Shown piece after piece: positions 34,375 to 43,385 of a stretch of 64,000 bases of DNA. The DNA is taken from the NCBI GenBank assembly GCA_964414595.1, contig CAYPXJ010000005.1:1-64000 (forward strand). Reading direction: 5' to 3'. This DNA is from CAYPXJ01 sp964414595. GTDB taxonomy: Bacteria; Pseudomonadota; Alphaproteobacteria; Rickettsiales; CAIJLX01. A program made the position numbers and the translations under genes. The stretch's first letter is position 1; every line of letters starts with the position of its first letter. The notes beneath the pieces were generated by a model that saw only the letters and a program-made list of their open reading frames with translations, was not told the DNA's origin and ran no database searches.

Positions 34375-36741
34375 TTATCTACAACACTTATTAATGCAGC
34401 GTTTAGTAGGCCCGCAATCAATATTGCTTGCACAAACTCCAGAGCCAATACCGCAACCGGAACTAATGCCCGAACCACTGCCAGATCCCGTTGGTGCAGA
34501 AACGCAGCAATTATTTACACAATGTTTGCCAGGGCCGCAATTAACATCAGTATTACAAACACCTGTCGTACAACTTGGACCAAAACCTGAGCCGCTGCCA
34601 GAACCGGAGGCTGCAGTCACGCAGCATTTACTAACACATTTTCTGCCCGGACCACAATGTGCGTCTTCGTTACAAACTCCTGAGCCAACACCGCAGGGAG
34701 ATCCGAGGCCGGAGCCGCTGCCAGAACCGGAGGCTACAGTCACGCAGCATTTACTGACGCATTTTCTGCCAGGGCCACAATTAGCATCGGAGTTACATAC
34801 GCCGGAGCCGATACCGCAGCCCGAGCCTGAGGCGCTACCGGAACCTGAAAATGTCCCGCTAAATCCGCCCGTAGCCGTACCCGCACCTGAACCAGTGCCC
34901 GCGCCACTCTTACTGCCGGTGCCAGAAGCGCCACCACTTGTTGTTGGTGGTGGTGGCGGAATAGGGATGCCTAGTTTGTTTAGTAATTCATTAGCAGAGC
35001 CAAGGCATTTTACACCAGGCTGCGAACAATCCGGTTGCAGTGACATGCGGATGTTGTTCTCTTCCTCTTTGTGTTTGTTATACCAAATATCGGTATCGGA
35101 ATTGAGCGCCTCAGGGCTGTAAACACCTGGGCCATAGCAAATACCACGGCCAACAGTATTGGCGTAAGGATACATACATGTACGCAAATCGTTAATAAAT
35201 GGCTGGGTGTTTACATCCGGGTTGCTGCCGCCGATGTAAGCACTTACTTTCATACCGTTTGCGTCGGTATAAAGGTCAAAACGCGGATAGCAAAATTTTT
35301 GTCCTGCTTCATTGCGATTTGGTGCATTATTTTTATCGCACGTTAATGGCATACAGGCTGAGGGAGCGCAGGTGGCACCTGAGCCAAAATTACGTGTACA
35401 ACCACCTGTTTTCATACAGCTGAAAATAGAGCAATTCGCAATGCTCGTTTCGTCAGCTTCGTAACAGCCGTTAATATCGTAAAGTTTAAAGAACTCGCCA
35501 CAATTTTGGGATTTCCAGGACGGGTAATCGTCAATACCCATATAGGCTTTTACCCATTCTTTATGCTCTTTGCTGCCATCGTAATACAAGCAGCAGGAGC
35601 AGAGCGACGCGCTTACTGTTCTGTTACCCGGCTCCTCGCGTGCGGGGTCGATATAGTCATCCAGTTTGAAGAAGGAATTGCCGCAGCAGCCCGAGGCATC
35701 GCGCGTATCAAATAATTTTATGTTTCCGCCGATATCATAGCACTTATCGTTGCAACGATCTTTAGGGTCGCCGCGGCGTGTATGCTCCATGGGAGTACAG
35801 CATCCTGCGGGGTAAAGCTCATCTATTGAGAGCGTGCGAAACTTCTCATCGGTACACTGTTTTGCTTTGGAGAAATTCATTTTCTCCTGTGTTGCCAAAC
35901 TTGTCCCTTCCAAATCCTTTGGGAAAAGTTGTGAGGTCTTTCCACAGGCTTCATGACAGATGGCGCAAAAACCTTTAATGCTATCGGGGAATTCGCTCGG
36001 CGTATCAATCGTGCAGCAATGCTTTAGTTTTTCATCTGAATATTCTGGTGTGCATTTAGGAACGCAGCAGCTACCGCAGCAGATTTCAGTTTTCGTATCG
36101 CAGTTGGCATTCCCTTTTTTATTAATACAAGGTTTACAAGCAGGTGGCTTACAGCAACCGGAAGAACAGATGTCATCACCGGGGCAATCCAAATCCTTAG
36201 TACATGCCGGTGAGCTGCCACATGGGGAAGGCGGCGTGCCCGAGCCGCTACCTGTTCCTGTGCCCGCGGGGGTGCCGGTTCCGCTACCCGAGCCTGCACC
36301 CGCTCCTGTTCCCGCGCCCGATCCAGACCCGGTTCCCGTTCCTGAGCCAGATCCTGTCCCCGTTGGGGTAGGTTGTCCTGTAAAAGCGCCTGTGCCTGAA
36401 CCTGAGCCGCTTCCCGCCGTTGGGAAAACGCAACATCCGGCCGCACATGTACCGTGTGGAAGACATTGAAAATTGTTGATGCAGCCGCGTCCACTTGCAC
36501 AAGAGCCAATCGATCCTGAACCAGCTCCACTCCCGCTCAGAGAGCCGCTCCCGCTCGGAGATCCTGTTGGATTAGTAGGTACGCAGCAAAAATTCGCGCA
36601 AGTACTGCCTGGGCATTGATAACTCGCCGTGCAAGGTCTCGCACACTGCGCAGATGCCGTTTCAATAGAGCCAAAAAAAACACCGCAAAAAAGAATCAAG
36701 AAAGAAAAAATAAGCCTAGTCAAAGGAGGGCGGTGTTGCAT
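34375..36741 (-). CDS. Large secreted Cys-rich protein with Gly-Ser-linked six-cysteine repeats
   Basis: This 788-residue protein has a signal peptide (cleavage after ETASA) and no recognised catalytic domain. Six-cysteine modules of the form C-x(3-6)-C-x5-C-x(4-5)-C-x3-CC occur near the N terminus (about residues 32-200) and as four tandem copies at the C terminus (642-788), joined by Ser-Gly-rich linkers. The middle (about 200-600) is also Cys-rich with many CC pairs (for example ICCGSCCVPKC). The modules resemble small disulphide-rich knots. An adhesive or surface role is plausible but unproven. The opposite-strand Pro-rich frames are shadows of this gene. Confidence 0.82.
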   Translation of the reverse strand: MQHRPPLTRLIFSFLILFCGVFFGSIETASAQCARPCTASYQCPGSTCANFCCVPTNPTGSPSGSGSLSGSGAGSGSIGSCASGRGCINNFQCLPHGTCAAGCCVFPTAGSGSGSGTGAFTGQPTPTGTGSGSGTGTGSGSGAGTGAGAGSGSGTGTPAGTGTGSGSGTPPSPCGSSPACTKDLDCPGDDICSSGCCKPPACKPCINKKGNANCDTKTEICCGSCCVPKCTPEYSDEKLKHCCTIDTPSEFPDSIKGFCAICHEACGKTSQLFPKDLEGTSLATQEKMNFSKAKQCTDEKFRTLSIDELYPAGCCTPMEHTRRGDPKDRCNDKCYDIGGNIKLFDTRDASGCCGNSFFKLDDYIDPAREEPGNRTVSASLCSCCLYYDGSKEHKEWVKAYMGIDDYPSWKSQNCGEFFKLYDINGCYEADETSIANCSIFSCMKTGGCTRNFGSGATCAPSACMPLTCDKNNAPNRNEAGQKFCYPRFDLYTDANGMKVSAYIGGSNPDVNTQPFINDLRTCMYPYANTVGRGICYGPGVYSPEALNSDTDIWYNKHKEEENNIRMSLQPDCSQPGVKCLGSANELLNKLGIPIPPPPPTTSGGASGTGSKSGAGTGSGAGTATGGFSGTFSGSGSASGSGCGIGSGVCNSDANCGPGRKCVSKCCVTVASGSGSGSGLGSPCGVGSGVCNEDAHCGPGRKCVSKCCVTAASGSGSGSGFGPSCTTGVCNTDVNCGPGKHCVNNCCVSAPTGSGSGSGISSGCGIGSGVCASNIDCGPTKRCINKCCR
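34378..34818 (-). repeat. Tandem six-cysteine repeats (about 41 codons each)
   Basis: Four units lie at 34696-34818, 34573-34695, 34456-34572 and 34378-34455. The first two are 123 bp and nearly identical in their Cys cores (CGPGRKCVSKCC), the third is 117 bp, and the last ends at the stop codon. The similarity at DNA level implies recent duplication and possible copy-number change. Confidence 0.88.
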
Positions 36742-36857
36742 ATTTCCATGCTACTCTCAGCCTAAGCAGGAGGCAAGTATTTCAAACGCGCAATGGTGCT
36801 TTACTTTTACCCTAAAGCCGATATAGACCTTACGCGTATAGTTAGCTTTCAAATTCC

Positions 36858-38000
36858 ATGACCACCTCTAAACCCAGTATCATGCAAGTTCTTCCCACCT
36901 TACGGGTAGGGGGTGTAGAACGTGGCGCTATTGATATTGCGATCGCGGCCAAAAAAGCGGGCTATAATTCCATTGTGGTGAGCTCCGGCGGGGATCTTGT
37001 GCGGCACTTGGAAAGTGCTGGCGTTACACACGTTAAGCTTCCAGTTCATAGCAAAAATCCGTTAAGAATTTATACGAATATTCAGGCGCTTACCTCGCTT
37101 ATACGCCTTTACGATATTAACATTGTGCATGCGCGTTCGCGTGCCCCGGCCTGGAGCGCTTACTATGCCGCGAAACGCGTTGGTGTCCATTTTTTGACCA
37201 CCTTTCATGGCACTTACGATTCCAGCACCTCGCTCAAGCGCAAGTATAACCAGGTGATGGTGCGCGGTGAAAAAGTTATCGCTATTTCAGACTTCATTTC
37301 CAGCCATGTGCAGGAAATTTATGGGGTGGATTCTAAGCGCATCGTCACCGTGCCGCGCGGTGTCGATTTTGATAAATTTTCGCGCCAGAATGTCACGCAG
37401 CCCCGCCTTATGCAGCTTTTGCAGCAATGGCAATTCCCGGCGGAACTACCGCTTATTCTAACCCCCGCTCGGCTCACCCGTTGGAAGGGGCAGGATGTTC
37501 TTTTGAAAGCTCTGGCCAAACTTCCGCATCGCAATTTCTACTGTATTCTTTTGGGCGATGATGGCGGCAAGCCGTGGTACGTGCGTGAATTGCATGACCT
37601 CGTCACCTCTCTTGATTTGATAGGCCATGTGAAAATTGTCCGTCATACATTTGATATGCCCGCGGCCTATATGTTAAGCAGCTTAGTCGTAGTGGCATCT
37701 CAGCGGCCAGAGGCATTCGGTCGCGTGGCGGTGGAAGCGCAAGCGATGGAGGTGCCTGTAGTGGCGACCAATCACGGTGGCGCTAAAGAAACCATTCAGC
37801 ATGGTAAAACCGGCTTTCTTGCCGCACCTGGGGATGTTGATAGTTTAAGCGAAGCGATTGGCAAAGCGCTGGAACTCACGGAAAAAGAAAAAGAGAAAAT
37901 GGTGAATGCCGCACAAGCATACGTTCGCAAAAATTATTCGCTGGAGCAAATGGCGGAAAAAACACTGACGGTTTACAAGCAGCTTGCGGCAGGAAAATAA
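36858..38000 (+). CDS. Family 4 glycosyltransferase
   Basis: This 380-residue GT-B enzyme likely adds a sugar to a cell-surface glycan or lipopolysaccharide precursor. The N-terminal half begins PSIMQVLPTLRVGGVERGAI, a glycine-rich acceptor loop. The C-terminal half has LILTPARLTRWKGQDVLLKA and the nucleotide-sugar binding motif PEAFGRVAVEAQAMEVPVVA, with the E-x7-E spacing. Donor and acceptor cannot be told. No other glycan genes adjoin it. It ends exactly one base before the convergent DUF2336 stop. Confidence 0.9.
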   Translation: MTTSKPSIMQVLPTLRVGGVERGAIDIAIAAKKAGYNSIVVSSGGDLVRHLESAGVTHVKLPVHSKNPLRIYTNIQALTSLIRLYDINIVHARSRAPAWSAYYAAKRVGVHFLTTFHGTYDSSTSLKRKYNQVMVRGEKVIAISDFISSHVQEIYGVDSKRIVTVPRGVDFDKFSRQNVTQPRLMQLLQQWQFPAELPLILTPARLTRWKGQDVLLKALAKLPHRNFYCILLGDDGGKPWYVRELHDLVTSLDLIGHVKIVRHTFDMPAAYMLSSLVVVASQRPEAFGRVAVEAQAMEVPVVATNHGGAKETIQHGKTGFLAAPGDVDSLSEAIGKALELTEKEKEKMVNAAQAYVRKNYSLEQMAEKTLTVYKQLAAGK

Positions 38001-39122
38001 TTACGCAGCAGCTTTCGAGTGATGTTGAATCATGGTCAATAGATATTGCATATTCGGAATATTTCGGCCTTGTGAAAGCTCGATCATTTTTTCCATAATT
38101 TGCACAGGGCTATAACGATAATATTTTAACTTGCTGGGTGAATCTGCCTCAAGTTTTTGAATCGCCCGAATGCCAGTATACACGGCTTGAAACAAACCTT
38201 CCGGTAGTTGCGCTTTTTGGTAAATTGCATGAATACCAAGATCGCCTTTATCCTGCAAAAGAATGCGCACATTATGTAGGGGCACACGTGCCAAGCGTGA
38301 AAGACTTACTTCCAACAAATGGTAATTACCCATGCAAAGTGCGGTAAAGGGCGAGATTTTTCCCGAGTCACCCAAATGGCGAATGAGTTTATTGATTTCA
38401 TCATCATTGGATTCAAGGCCCATTAATTTAAGCGTGGCAACTTCCAAGCTCTGCTCGAGAAGTTTATCCAGATGTTTATCTTCAAACACGCCGTCATACT
38501 TCTGGCGCAACTGTTCTTTAATGGTCGTCGACACGCGCTGGATGAGTTTATCTGCTACCGTAACGGGAAGCGTGCCGCGTTCCAGCATGGATTCTACGAT
38601 TTTAGCGCTTTCGCTGTGTTGAACGATAATTTTATCATAAGTCTGCGCATTGAGCTGCGCGCCTTCGTTGCGCAACACGAGATCCACGACATTTTCATTT
38701 TTTGTTTCAACAAGCGCCTCGGTTACGCGTTCAGAGACCTTTTCACGTTTTGCGATAGCCATATGGCGCTTTTCATCTTGCGTACTGGCGATAATCTCAA
38801 CAAGATCTAAATCTGTCAGTACTTCAGAGAACTGTAAAACGGGTAAGGAAACTTCTTCCACATCCCGCGCGAGTTTTAGAACAATTTCCCGGTTAGCATC
38901 GGGAATATTTTTCAAATTATGTGCAATCGCTTTGCGTACTTGCGTCTCTGCACTACCTATCAAAGCTGAGAAAATCTGTTCTGCCAGCGCACGCTCACGT
39001 TCGCTAAACGCGTCTTCTTCTTGCGCGCCATAATGATGAGAGATTTTTTGAACCAGATCGATTTGCGTATCGGCACTTGGCTCGTGCAATAACCGCGCAA
39101 CGTCATCCTGTGTTAGGCGCAT
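38001..39122 (-). CDS. DUF2336 domain-containing protein
   Basis: This alphaproteobacteria-specific protein family is probably an all-helical, HEAT-like scaffold. I chose the ATG at 39122 (MRLTQDDVARLL, 373 residues), which follows GGGGAAGAG; a TTG at 39143 is also in frame. The family pattern VRKAIAHNLKNIPDANREIV, followed by LARDVEEVSLPVLQFSEVLT, is clear. It is a diverged paralogue of the next upstream gene, separated by about 70 bp. Function is unknown; a tie to the CtrA regulon is suggested only by boxes upstream of the pair. Confidence 0.85.
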   Translation of the reverse strand: MRLTQDDVARLLHEPSADTQIDLVQKISHHYGAQEEDAFSERERALAEQIFSALIGSAETQVRKAIAHNLKNIPDANREIVLKLARDVEEVSLPVLQFSEVLTDLDLVEIIASTQDEKRHMAIAKREKVSERVTEALVETKNENVVDLVLRNEGAQLNAQTYDKIIVQHSESAKIVESMLERGTLPVTVADKLIQRVSTTIKEQLRQKYDGVFEDKHLDKLLEQSLEVATLKLMGLESNDDEINKLIRHLGDSGKISPFTALCMGNYHLLEVSLSRLARVPLHNVRILLQDKGDLGIHAIYQKAQLPEGLFQAVYTGIRAIQKLEADSPSKLKYYRYSPVQIMEKMIELSQGRNIPNMQYLLTMIQHHSKAAA

Positions 39123-39195
39123 AACGCAACTCTCTTCCCCCAAGAATTACTGTAATGATAATCCATAGGAAGCGCCAGCACTTTACGTAATGGGA

Positions 39196-40314
39196 TTAGT
39201 GAATAGTGTGAATATTGGGCTTTTTGCCAATCAACACGATGAGATATTGCATGTTATTGACGGAGCGATCATAACCTTGCTGCATAATGCGCTCGATCAT
39301 CTTGCCTGCAAAGGTCGGGTCCTTTGTATCGGTGCCATGTTGAATTTCTTCCATCGTAAATTTGAGTACGACTTGAACGGCATCCAACACGCTTTCTGGT
39401 AGACCTGCCATATTATAAAGTTCAGCGAAGCTGCGTGGATTGCTGTTCCAAACGCGTGCTTTGGCATCTTTATGTGGAAGATTGGCTAGCTTAGCGAGAC
39501 TTTCTTCGAAGAAAGGTAAATCACCCTTACACAATGCGCGGATTACAATCGAAGAAGTCAGCTTCTTATTTACAAAAAGATGCTCGACGAGGTCGGCAAC
39601 TTGCTGCTGATTGCTGCGAATCGAAACATCTTCAATCGTGCGATCTTCGCGCACTTCTTCAAGCGTGGATTTTACCACATGCTTAAAGATACCATATTTC
39701 TGTTCAAGCTGCTTTTCCAAGTGACCTGAAACAAGAGTAATCAAGCGCTCTGCCACTTTCGTTGGCAGATTACCGCGCTCAACAAGCGCAGACAAAATCG
39801 TATTGGAACCATTGAAAATCTGCAGCACATTTTGCAGATCGTTTTGTGAAATAACGGAGTTTTTATTGGTTACCAGTGCTTGCACCACTTCGGCCTGTTT
39901 CGTTTCAATCAACTCATGCGAAACCGGCGCGGTGATAACATCGCGGCGCGCGATGGCTTGCCATTTGCCCATATCTTTGGTGCTACGAATAATCGCGACT
40001 AAATCGCTTTCGGAAAGCACCGGTGAAAATTCCAAAATAGGCTGGGCCACATCAAGCACATCATTTGCCAGAAGGAACGCGATATCCTGTGGCAGGCGGT
40101 CATTTTCTTTTAGTTTAACAGAGAGTGTGCGACGGATGCTGGTTTCGATATCTTTCGCAAGCAGACGGAAAATCTCCGTTACGATGGTATTCTCCTCATC
40201 AGAGAATTTCTGCATATTGAATTGATCGCAAATTTTCTCCGCAACTTCATTGCGTGCGGCAACAGACGGGTTATTTTTTAAATTCACGACATCAACAAGC
40301 GATAATTCCAACAT
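39196..40314 (-). CDS. DUF2336 domain-containing protein, first of a tandem pair
   Basis: This 372-residue helical-repeat protein resembles the adjacent gene throughout. The core pattern is SIRRTLSVKLKENDRLPQDI followed by LANDVLDVAQPILEFSPVLS. Both paralogues end with a segment NMQYL(I/L). Two CtrA-type boxes lie 78-152 bp upstream of its start, so the pair may be cell-cycle controlled. No enzymatic motif is visible. Confidence 0.87.
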   Translation of the reverse strand: MLELSLVDVVNLKNNPSVAARNEVAEKICDQFNMQKFSDEENTIVTEIFRLLAKDIETSIRRTLSVKLKENDRLPQDIAFLLANDVLDVAQPILEFSPVLSESDLVAIIRSTKDMGKWQAIARRDVITAPVSHELIETKQAEVVQALVTNKNSVISQNDLQNVLQIFNGSNTILSALVERGNLPTKVAERLITLVSGHLEKQLEQKYGIFKHVVKSTLEEVREDRTIEDVSIRSNQQQVADLVEHLFVNKKLTSSIVIRALCKGDLPFFEESLAKLANLPHKDAKARVWNSNPRSFAELYNMAGLPESVLDAVQVVLKFTMEEIQHGTDTKDPTFAGKMIERIMQQGYDRSVNNMQYLIVLIGKKPNIHTIH

Positions 40315-40391
40315 TCCAACCCCCGCTGGTATTGTTGTTTCCCGGGCTCTAATACAAATGTCCCTAATATAGGTATTGTACTAGAAGGCGG

Positions 40392-40406
40392 TTAACAAAT
40401 CGTTAA
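40392..40406. promoter_or_regulatory. CtrA-type box
   Basis: TTAA-CAAATCG-TTAA matches the full CtrA site TTAA-N7-TTAA. It lies 78 bp upstream of the DUF2336 start and also in the region before the CoA-transferase genes on the other strand. Confidence 0.6.
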
Positions 40407-40450
40407 TACTGTCACAGTTTTGTAACAATTCATTCTTTAGCCAGTTAAGG

Positions 40451-40466
40451 TTAAAGAAAGGTTAAC
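40451..40466. promoter_or_regulatory. CtrA-type box
   Basis: TTAA-AGAAAGG-TTAAC is a second full CtrA-type site 45 bp from the first. An extra TTAA half lies at 40445-40448. Paired boxes in one divergent promoter region make chance occurrence less likely. Confidence 0.62.
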
Positions 40467-40590
40467 AATTGTTACAAATTGCACAAAAAAGACTAGCGGC
40501 ATAAATCCTAACTCGAAGCATGACATATTTGCAACGTCTTAAAATAGCCCATTTTTTGAAGTACTAGTTGAAATATCCCTTGGTTTCAGC

Positions 40591-41319
40591 ATGATGGTAA
40601 GCATTCAGAGGGGGATTACGGATAAAGTCATACGCGATGCAAAAACGGCGCTTTCCGGCCTACTCAAAGATGGCATGACCATCATGGCGGGTGGGTTCGG
40701 CCTTTGCGGTATCCCTGAAAATCTTATTATCGCTATTAAAGAGTCGGGTGTAAAAAACCTTACAGTTATTAGCAATAACTGCGGCGTGGATGACTTTGGC
40801 CTAGGTATCATGCTGCAAACGCGGCAAATCAAAAAAATGATTTCTTCTTATGTGGGCGAGAATAAAATTTTTGAGCATCAATTTTTAAGCGGTGAGTTGG
40901 AAGTAGAGCTAAATCCGCAAGGTACATTGGCCGAGCGTATTCGTGCCGGTGGTGCGGGTATTCCGGCGTTTTATACGCCCACCGGCTACGGCACTGTAGT
41001 GGCGGAAGGTAAAGAAACGCGGGAATTTAATGGCCGTATGTATGTTATGGAGCAGTCGCTTTTTGCAGATTTGGCTATCATTAAAGCCTGGAAGGGTGAC
41101 CGGAGTGGCAATCTAATTTACCGTCGCACCGCTCGTAATTTTAATCAGGTTATGGCAACGGCCGCTAAGGCTTGCGTAGCTGAGGTAGAGGAAATTGTGG
41201 ATGTCGGTTCGCTCGATCCGAATAATATTCACACACCCAGCATCTATATAGATAGGCTGATTAAAGGGCAGACATATGAAAAGCGCATCGAGCGTCTGAC
41301 ATTAAGCGAGGCTGCGTAG
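40591..41319 (+). CDS. scoA: 3-oxoacid CoA-transferase subunit A
   Basis: Subunit A of succinyl-CoA:3-ketoacid CoA-transferase activates acetoacetate for ketone-body and polyhydroxybutyrate catabolism. The 242 residues include the oxyanion and CoA-site features MIMAGGFGLCGIPENLI (TIMAGGFGLCGIPENLI in full), SNNCGVDDFGLG, and GAGIPAFYTPTGYGT. The partner subunit follows after 8 bp. Two methionines stand at the start, so the exact residue is uncertain. Confidence 0.94.
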   Translation: MMVSIQRGITDKVIRDAKTALSGLLKDGMTIMAGGFGLCGIPENLIIAIKESGVKNLTVISNNCGVDDFGLGIMLQTRQIKKMISSYVGENKIFEHQFLSGELEVELNPQGTLAERIRAGGAGIPAFYTPTGYGTVVAEGKETREFNGRMYVMEQSLFADLAIIKAWKGDRSGNLIYRRTARNFNQVMATAAKACVAEVEEIVDVGSLDPNNIHTPSIYIDRLIKGQTYEKRIERLTLSEAA

Positions 41320-41327
41320 GAGAAGTT

Positions 41328-41987
41328 ATGGTTTGGACACGTGAAGAAATGGCGCAAATCGCGGCGCAGGAGTTGGAAGACGGCTTCTATGTTAATTTAG
41401 GGATTGGCATTCCCACCATGGTGGCCAATTATATTCCTAAAGGAATGCACATCGTGCTGCAGAGTGAAAATGGGATGCTCGGTATGGGTCCATTCCCGAC
41501 AAAGAAAGAAGTGGATCCCGATCTCATTAATGCCGGCAAACAAACTATTACTGAATTACCGGAAAGCTCTTATTTTGACAGTGCCAGCTCGTTTGCCATG
41601 ATTCGTGGCGGGCATATCGATCTCACCATTCTCGGTGCTATGCAGGTTTCGGAAAAAGGCGATCTCGCAAATTGGATGATACCTGGCAAAATGGTGAAAG
41701 GTATGGGCGGCGCGATGGATCTGGTGGCTGGCGTGCAGCGTGTGGTTGTGGTCATGGAACACACCGCTAAAGGCCAGGCAAAGTTTGTGAAGGAGTGTGA
41801 CTTGCCACTCACGGGTAAAGGTGTTGTGGACCGCATGATTACAGATATGGCAATTTTCGAATTCGGAGATGGCCTGCCTAAGCTTATTGAAACGGCACCC
41901 GGCGTAACGGTAGAAGAATTGCGCAAAGTCACAGGTGCTGATTTTGAAGTCGCGCTGGAGAAAAAAGCCAAGCGTAAAAAGGCCTGA
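41328..41987 (+). CDS. scoB: 3-oxoacid CoA-transferase subunit B
   Basis: This 219-residue subunit carries the catalytic Glu in LQSENGMLGMG, which forms the glutamyl-CoA thioester. Other family signatures are NLGIGIPTMVANYIP, RGGHIDLTILGAMQVS and GKMVKGMGGAMDLV. A GGAG-type ribosome-binding site precedes the ATG. It forms an operon with scoA and reaches a TraX-like gene 2 bp downstream. Confidence 0.95.
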   Translation: MVWTREEMAQIAAQELEDGFYVNLGIGIPTMVANYIPKGMHIVLQSENGMLGMGPFPTKKEVDPDLINAGKQTITELPESSYFDSASSFAMIRGGHIDLTILGAMQVSEKGDLANWMIPGKMVKGMGGAMDLVAGVQRVVVVMEHTAKGQAKFVKECDLPLTGKGVVDRMITDMAIFEFGDGLPKLIETAPGVTVEELRKVTGADFEVALEKKAKRKKA

Positions 41988-41989
41988 AC

Positions 41990-42739
41990 TTGCGGGCTCT
42001 TCGTGCATTTCGTAAATATGGCCATCAGGCAAACAGCCACGATCTCTTAAAAGCTGCGGCACTTCTTTTGATGGTGCTGGATCACCTCGGCACCTATTTT
42101 TTCCCAGAACATGAGGTGCTACGTGTGCTAGGTCGCGGCGCGGCACCGCTGTTTTTATTTTTGGTGGGTTATAACAAGCAGTATACCATCAAAAAATCCC
42201 TGATTGCGTATGCAGCACTTTTAAGCGCTTTTGAATTTATCTGGCTAGGGCAAATTTTTCTGCAAAACATCTTGTGGCTGATTATCGTCACGCGCTTGTT
42301 CTTAAAATGGTACGCTAAAAAAATCCGCTACGATACTTACGACGCAACCGCCACGGTCTTTGCCGCAATGGTGCTTTGGCCTTTAACCTTTTGGTTCGCC
42401 GAATATGGAACCGAAGGAGTATTATTTGCCGTAGTCGGCTTATGGTGTGCGCACCGCGGAGCTTCTGCAAGGTTGCGTATTTTTCTGATCGCTTCAGCCA
42501 TTGCTTGGTATTTCTTTATACAAGGCACATATTGGTTCACGTTTAGCGGAACGGATTGGGCCACACTTATTGGCATGATGAGTTTCCTGGGCTATAGCTT
42601 CTTCCGCTATCGCTTTCATAGTTTCGCGCGCCTGCCAAAACCCATCGCCACACCAATAAAAATAGCAGGGCGCTATTCATTGGAAATTTATGTAGCGCAC
42701 CTAATGCTTTTTATTCTGCTCAGCAGTTATTCAAGCTAA
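41990..42739 (+). CDS. TraX-family membrane protein
   Basis: This 249-residue polytopic protein belongs to the TraX family, whose F-plasmid member acetylates pilin. The start is a TTG (41990) two bases after the scoB stop. The pattern HDLLKAAALLLMVLDHLGTYF and GRGAAPLFLFLVGYN is diagnostic. About eight membrane helices are expected, and YSLEIYVAHL ends the protein. A VirB2-like pilin is encoded 650 bp downstream, which hints at a functional pairing; many TraX homologues, though, lie away from pili. Confidence 0.83.
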   Translation: MRALRAFRKYGHQANSHDLLKAAALLLMVLDHLGTYFFPEHEVLRVLGRGAAPLFLFLVGYNKQYTIKKSLIAYAALLSAFEFIWLGQIFLQNILWLIIVTRLFLKWYAKKIRYDTYDATATVFAAMVLWPLTFWFAEYGTEGVLFAVVGLWCAHRGASARLRIFLIASAIAWYFFIQGTYWFTFSGTDWATLIGMMSFLGYSFFRYRFHSFARLPKPIATPIKIAGRYSLEIYVAHLMLFILLSSYSS

Positions 42740-43195
42740 TTCGAATTCCGCTTCTACTTCCACGGCTGCGCCGAAAGGAAGTTGTGCAACGCCCACAGCC
42801 GCGCGTGCGTGGCGGCCCTTGTCACCGAATAATTCTACCAGCAAGTCTGAAGCGCCGTTTGCTACTTGCGGCTGCTCCGTAAAGCTTTCCGTAGAATTCA
42901 CAAATACGCCTAAACGAATCCAATGTGAAATCTTGGCGAAATCCCCACCCGCTGCGGCTTTGGCATGGCTTAGCACATTCACTAAGCATATGCGTGCACA
43001 GGCTTTACCTTCCTCCAGCGAAATATCCTTGCCCAGTTTACCGGCATGGGAAATCTTACCCGTTTGGAATGGCAGCTGCCCAGAAATTACCACGCGTTTA
43101 CCGCTGGTTTTATAGGGCACATAGTTAGCTGCCGGCTTCGTACTTTCGGGTAGGGTAATACCTTGAGTTTTCAGTTTTTCTTCAATTTGGGTCAT
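42731..43195 (-). CDS. RidA-family (YjgF/UK114) protein
   Basis: This 154-residue protein belongs to the RidA superfamily, whose members deaminate reactive enamines/imines. Visible motifs are KTSGKRVVISGQLPFQTG and the C-terminal HARAAVGVAQLPFGAAVEVE, including the arginine that positions the imine. It is of the longer subgroup, whose function is less certain than RidA itself. It is convergent with the TraX gene (9-bp overlap). Confidence 0.86.
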   Translation of the reverse strand: MTQIEEKLKTQGITLPESTKPAANYVPYKTSGKRVVISGQLPFQTGKISHAGKLGKDISLEEGKACARICLVNVLSHAKAAAGGDFAKISHWIRLGVFVNSTESFTEQPQVANGASDLLVELFGDKGRHARAAVGVAQLPFGAAVEVEAEFELA

Positions 43196-43385
43196 AGAAC
43201 CTCCTGTAAGTGAAATTTTGCTCTATATATAGCATCCAAGTGTGGTAAAAAAGCAAAATATGGTAGAATTCGCCTAAAGATAAAAAAAATGTACCTTGCA
43301 CGAAATTGTAACAGAATTGTCATATTGCTATGGTACTTCTGAGTCTAGGAGCAGATTCACTGCTATCTTTTGAAAGGAGACGATT

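Noticed and set aside
34370..36469. Pro/Glu/Leu-rich open frames on the plus strand (for example 34370-35122, 35960-36469)
   Set aside because: They are the reverse image of Gly-Ser and Cys repeats in the secreted protein gene. They lack signals and ribosome-binding sites.
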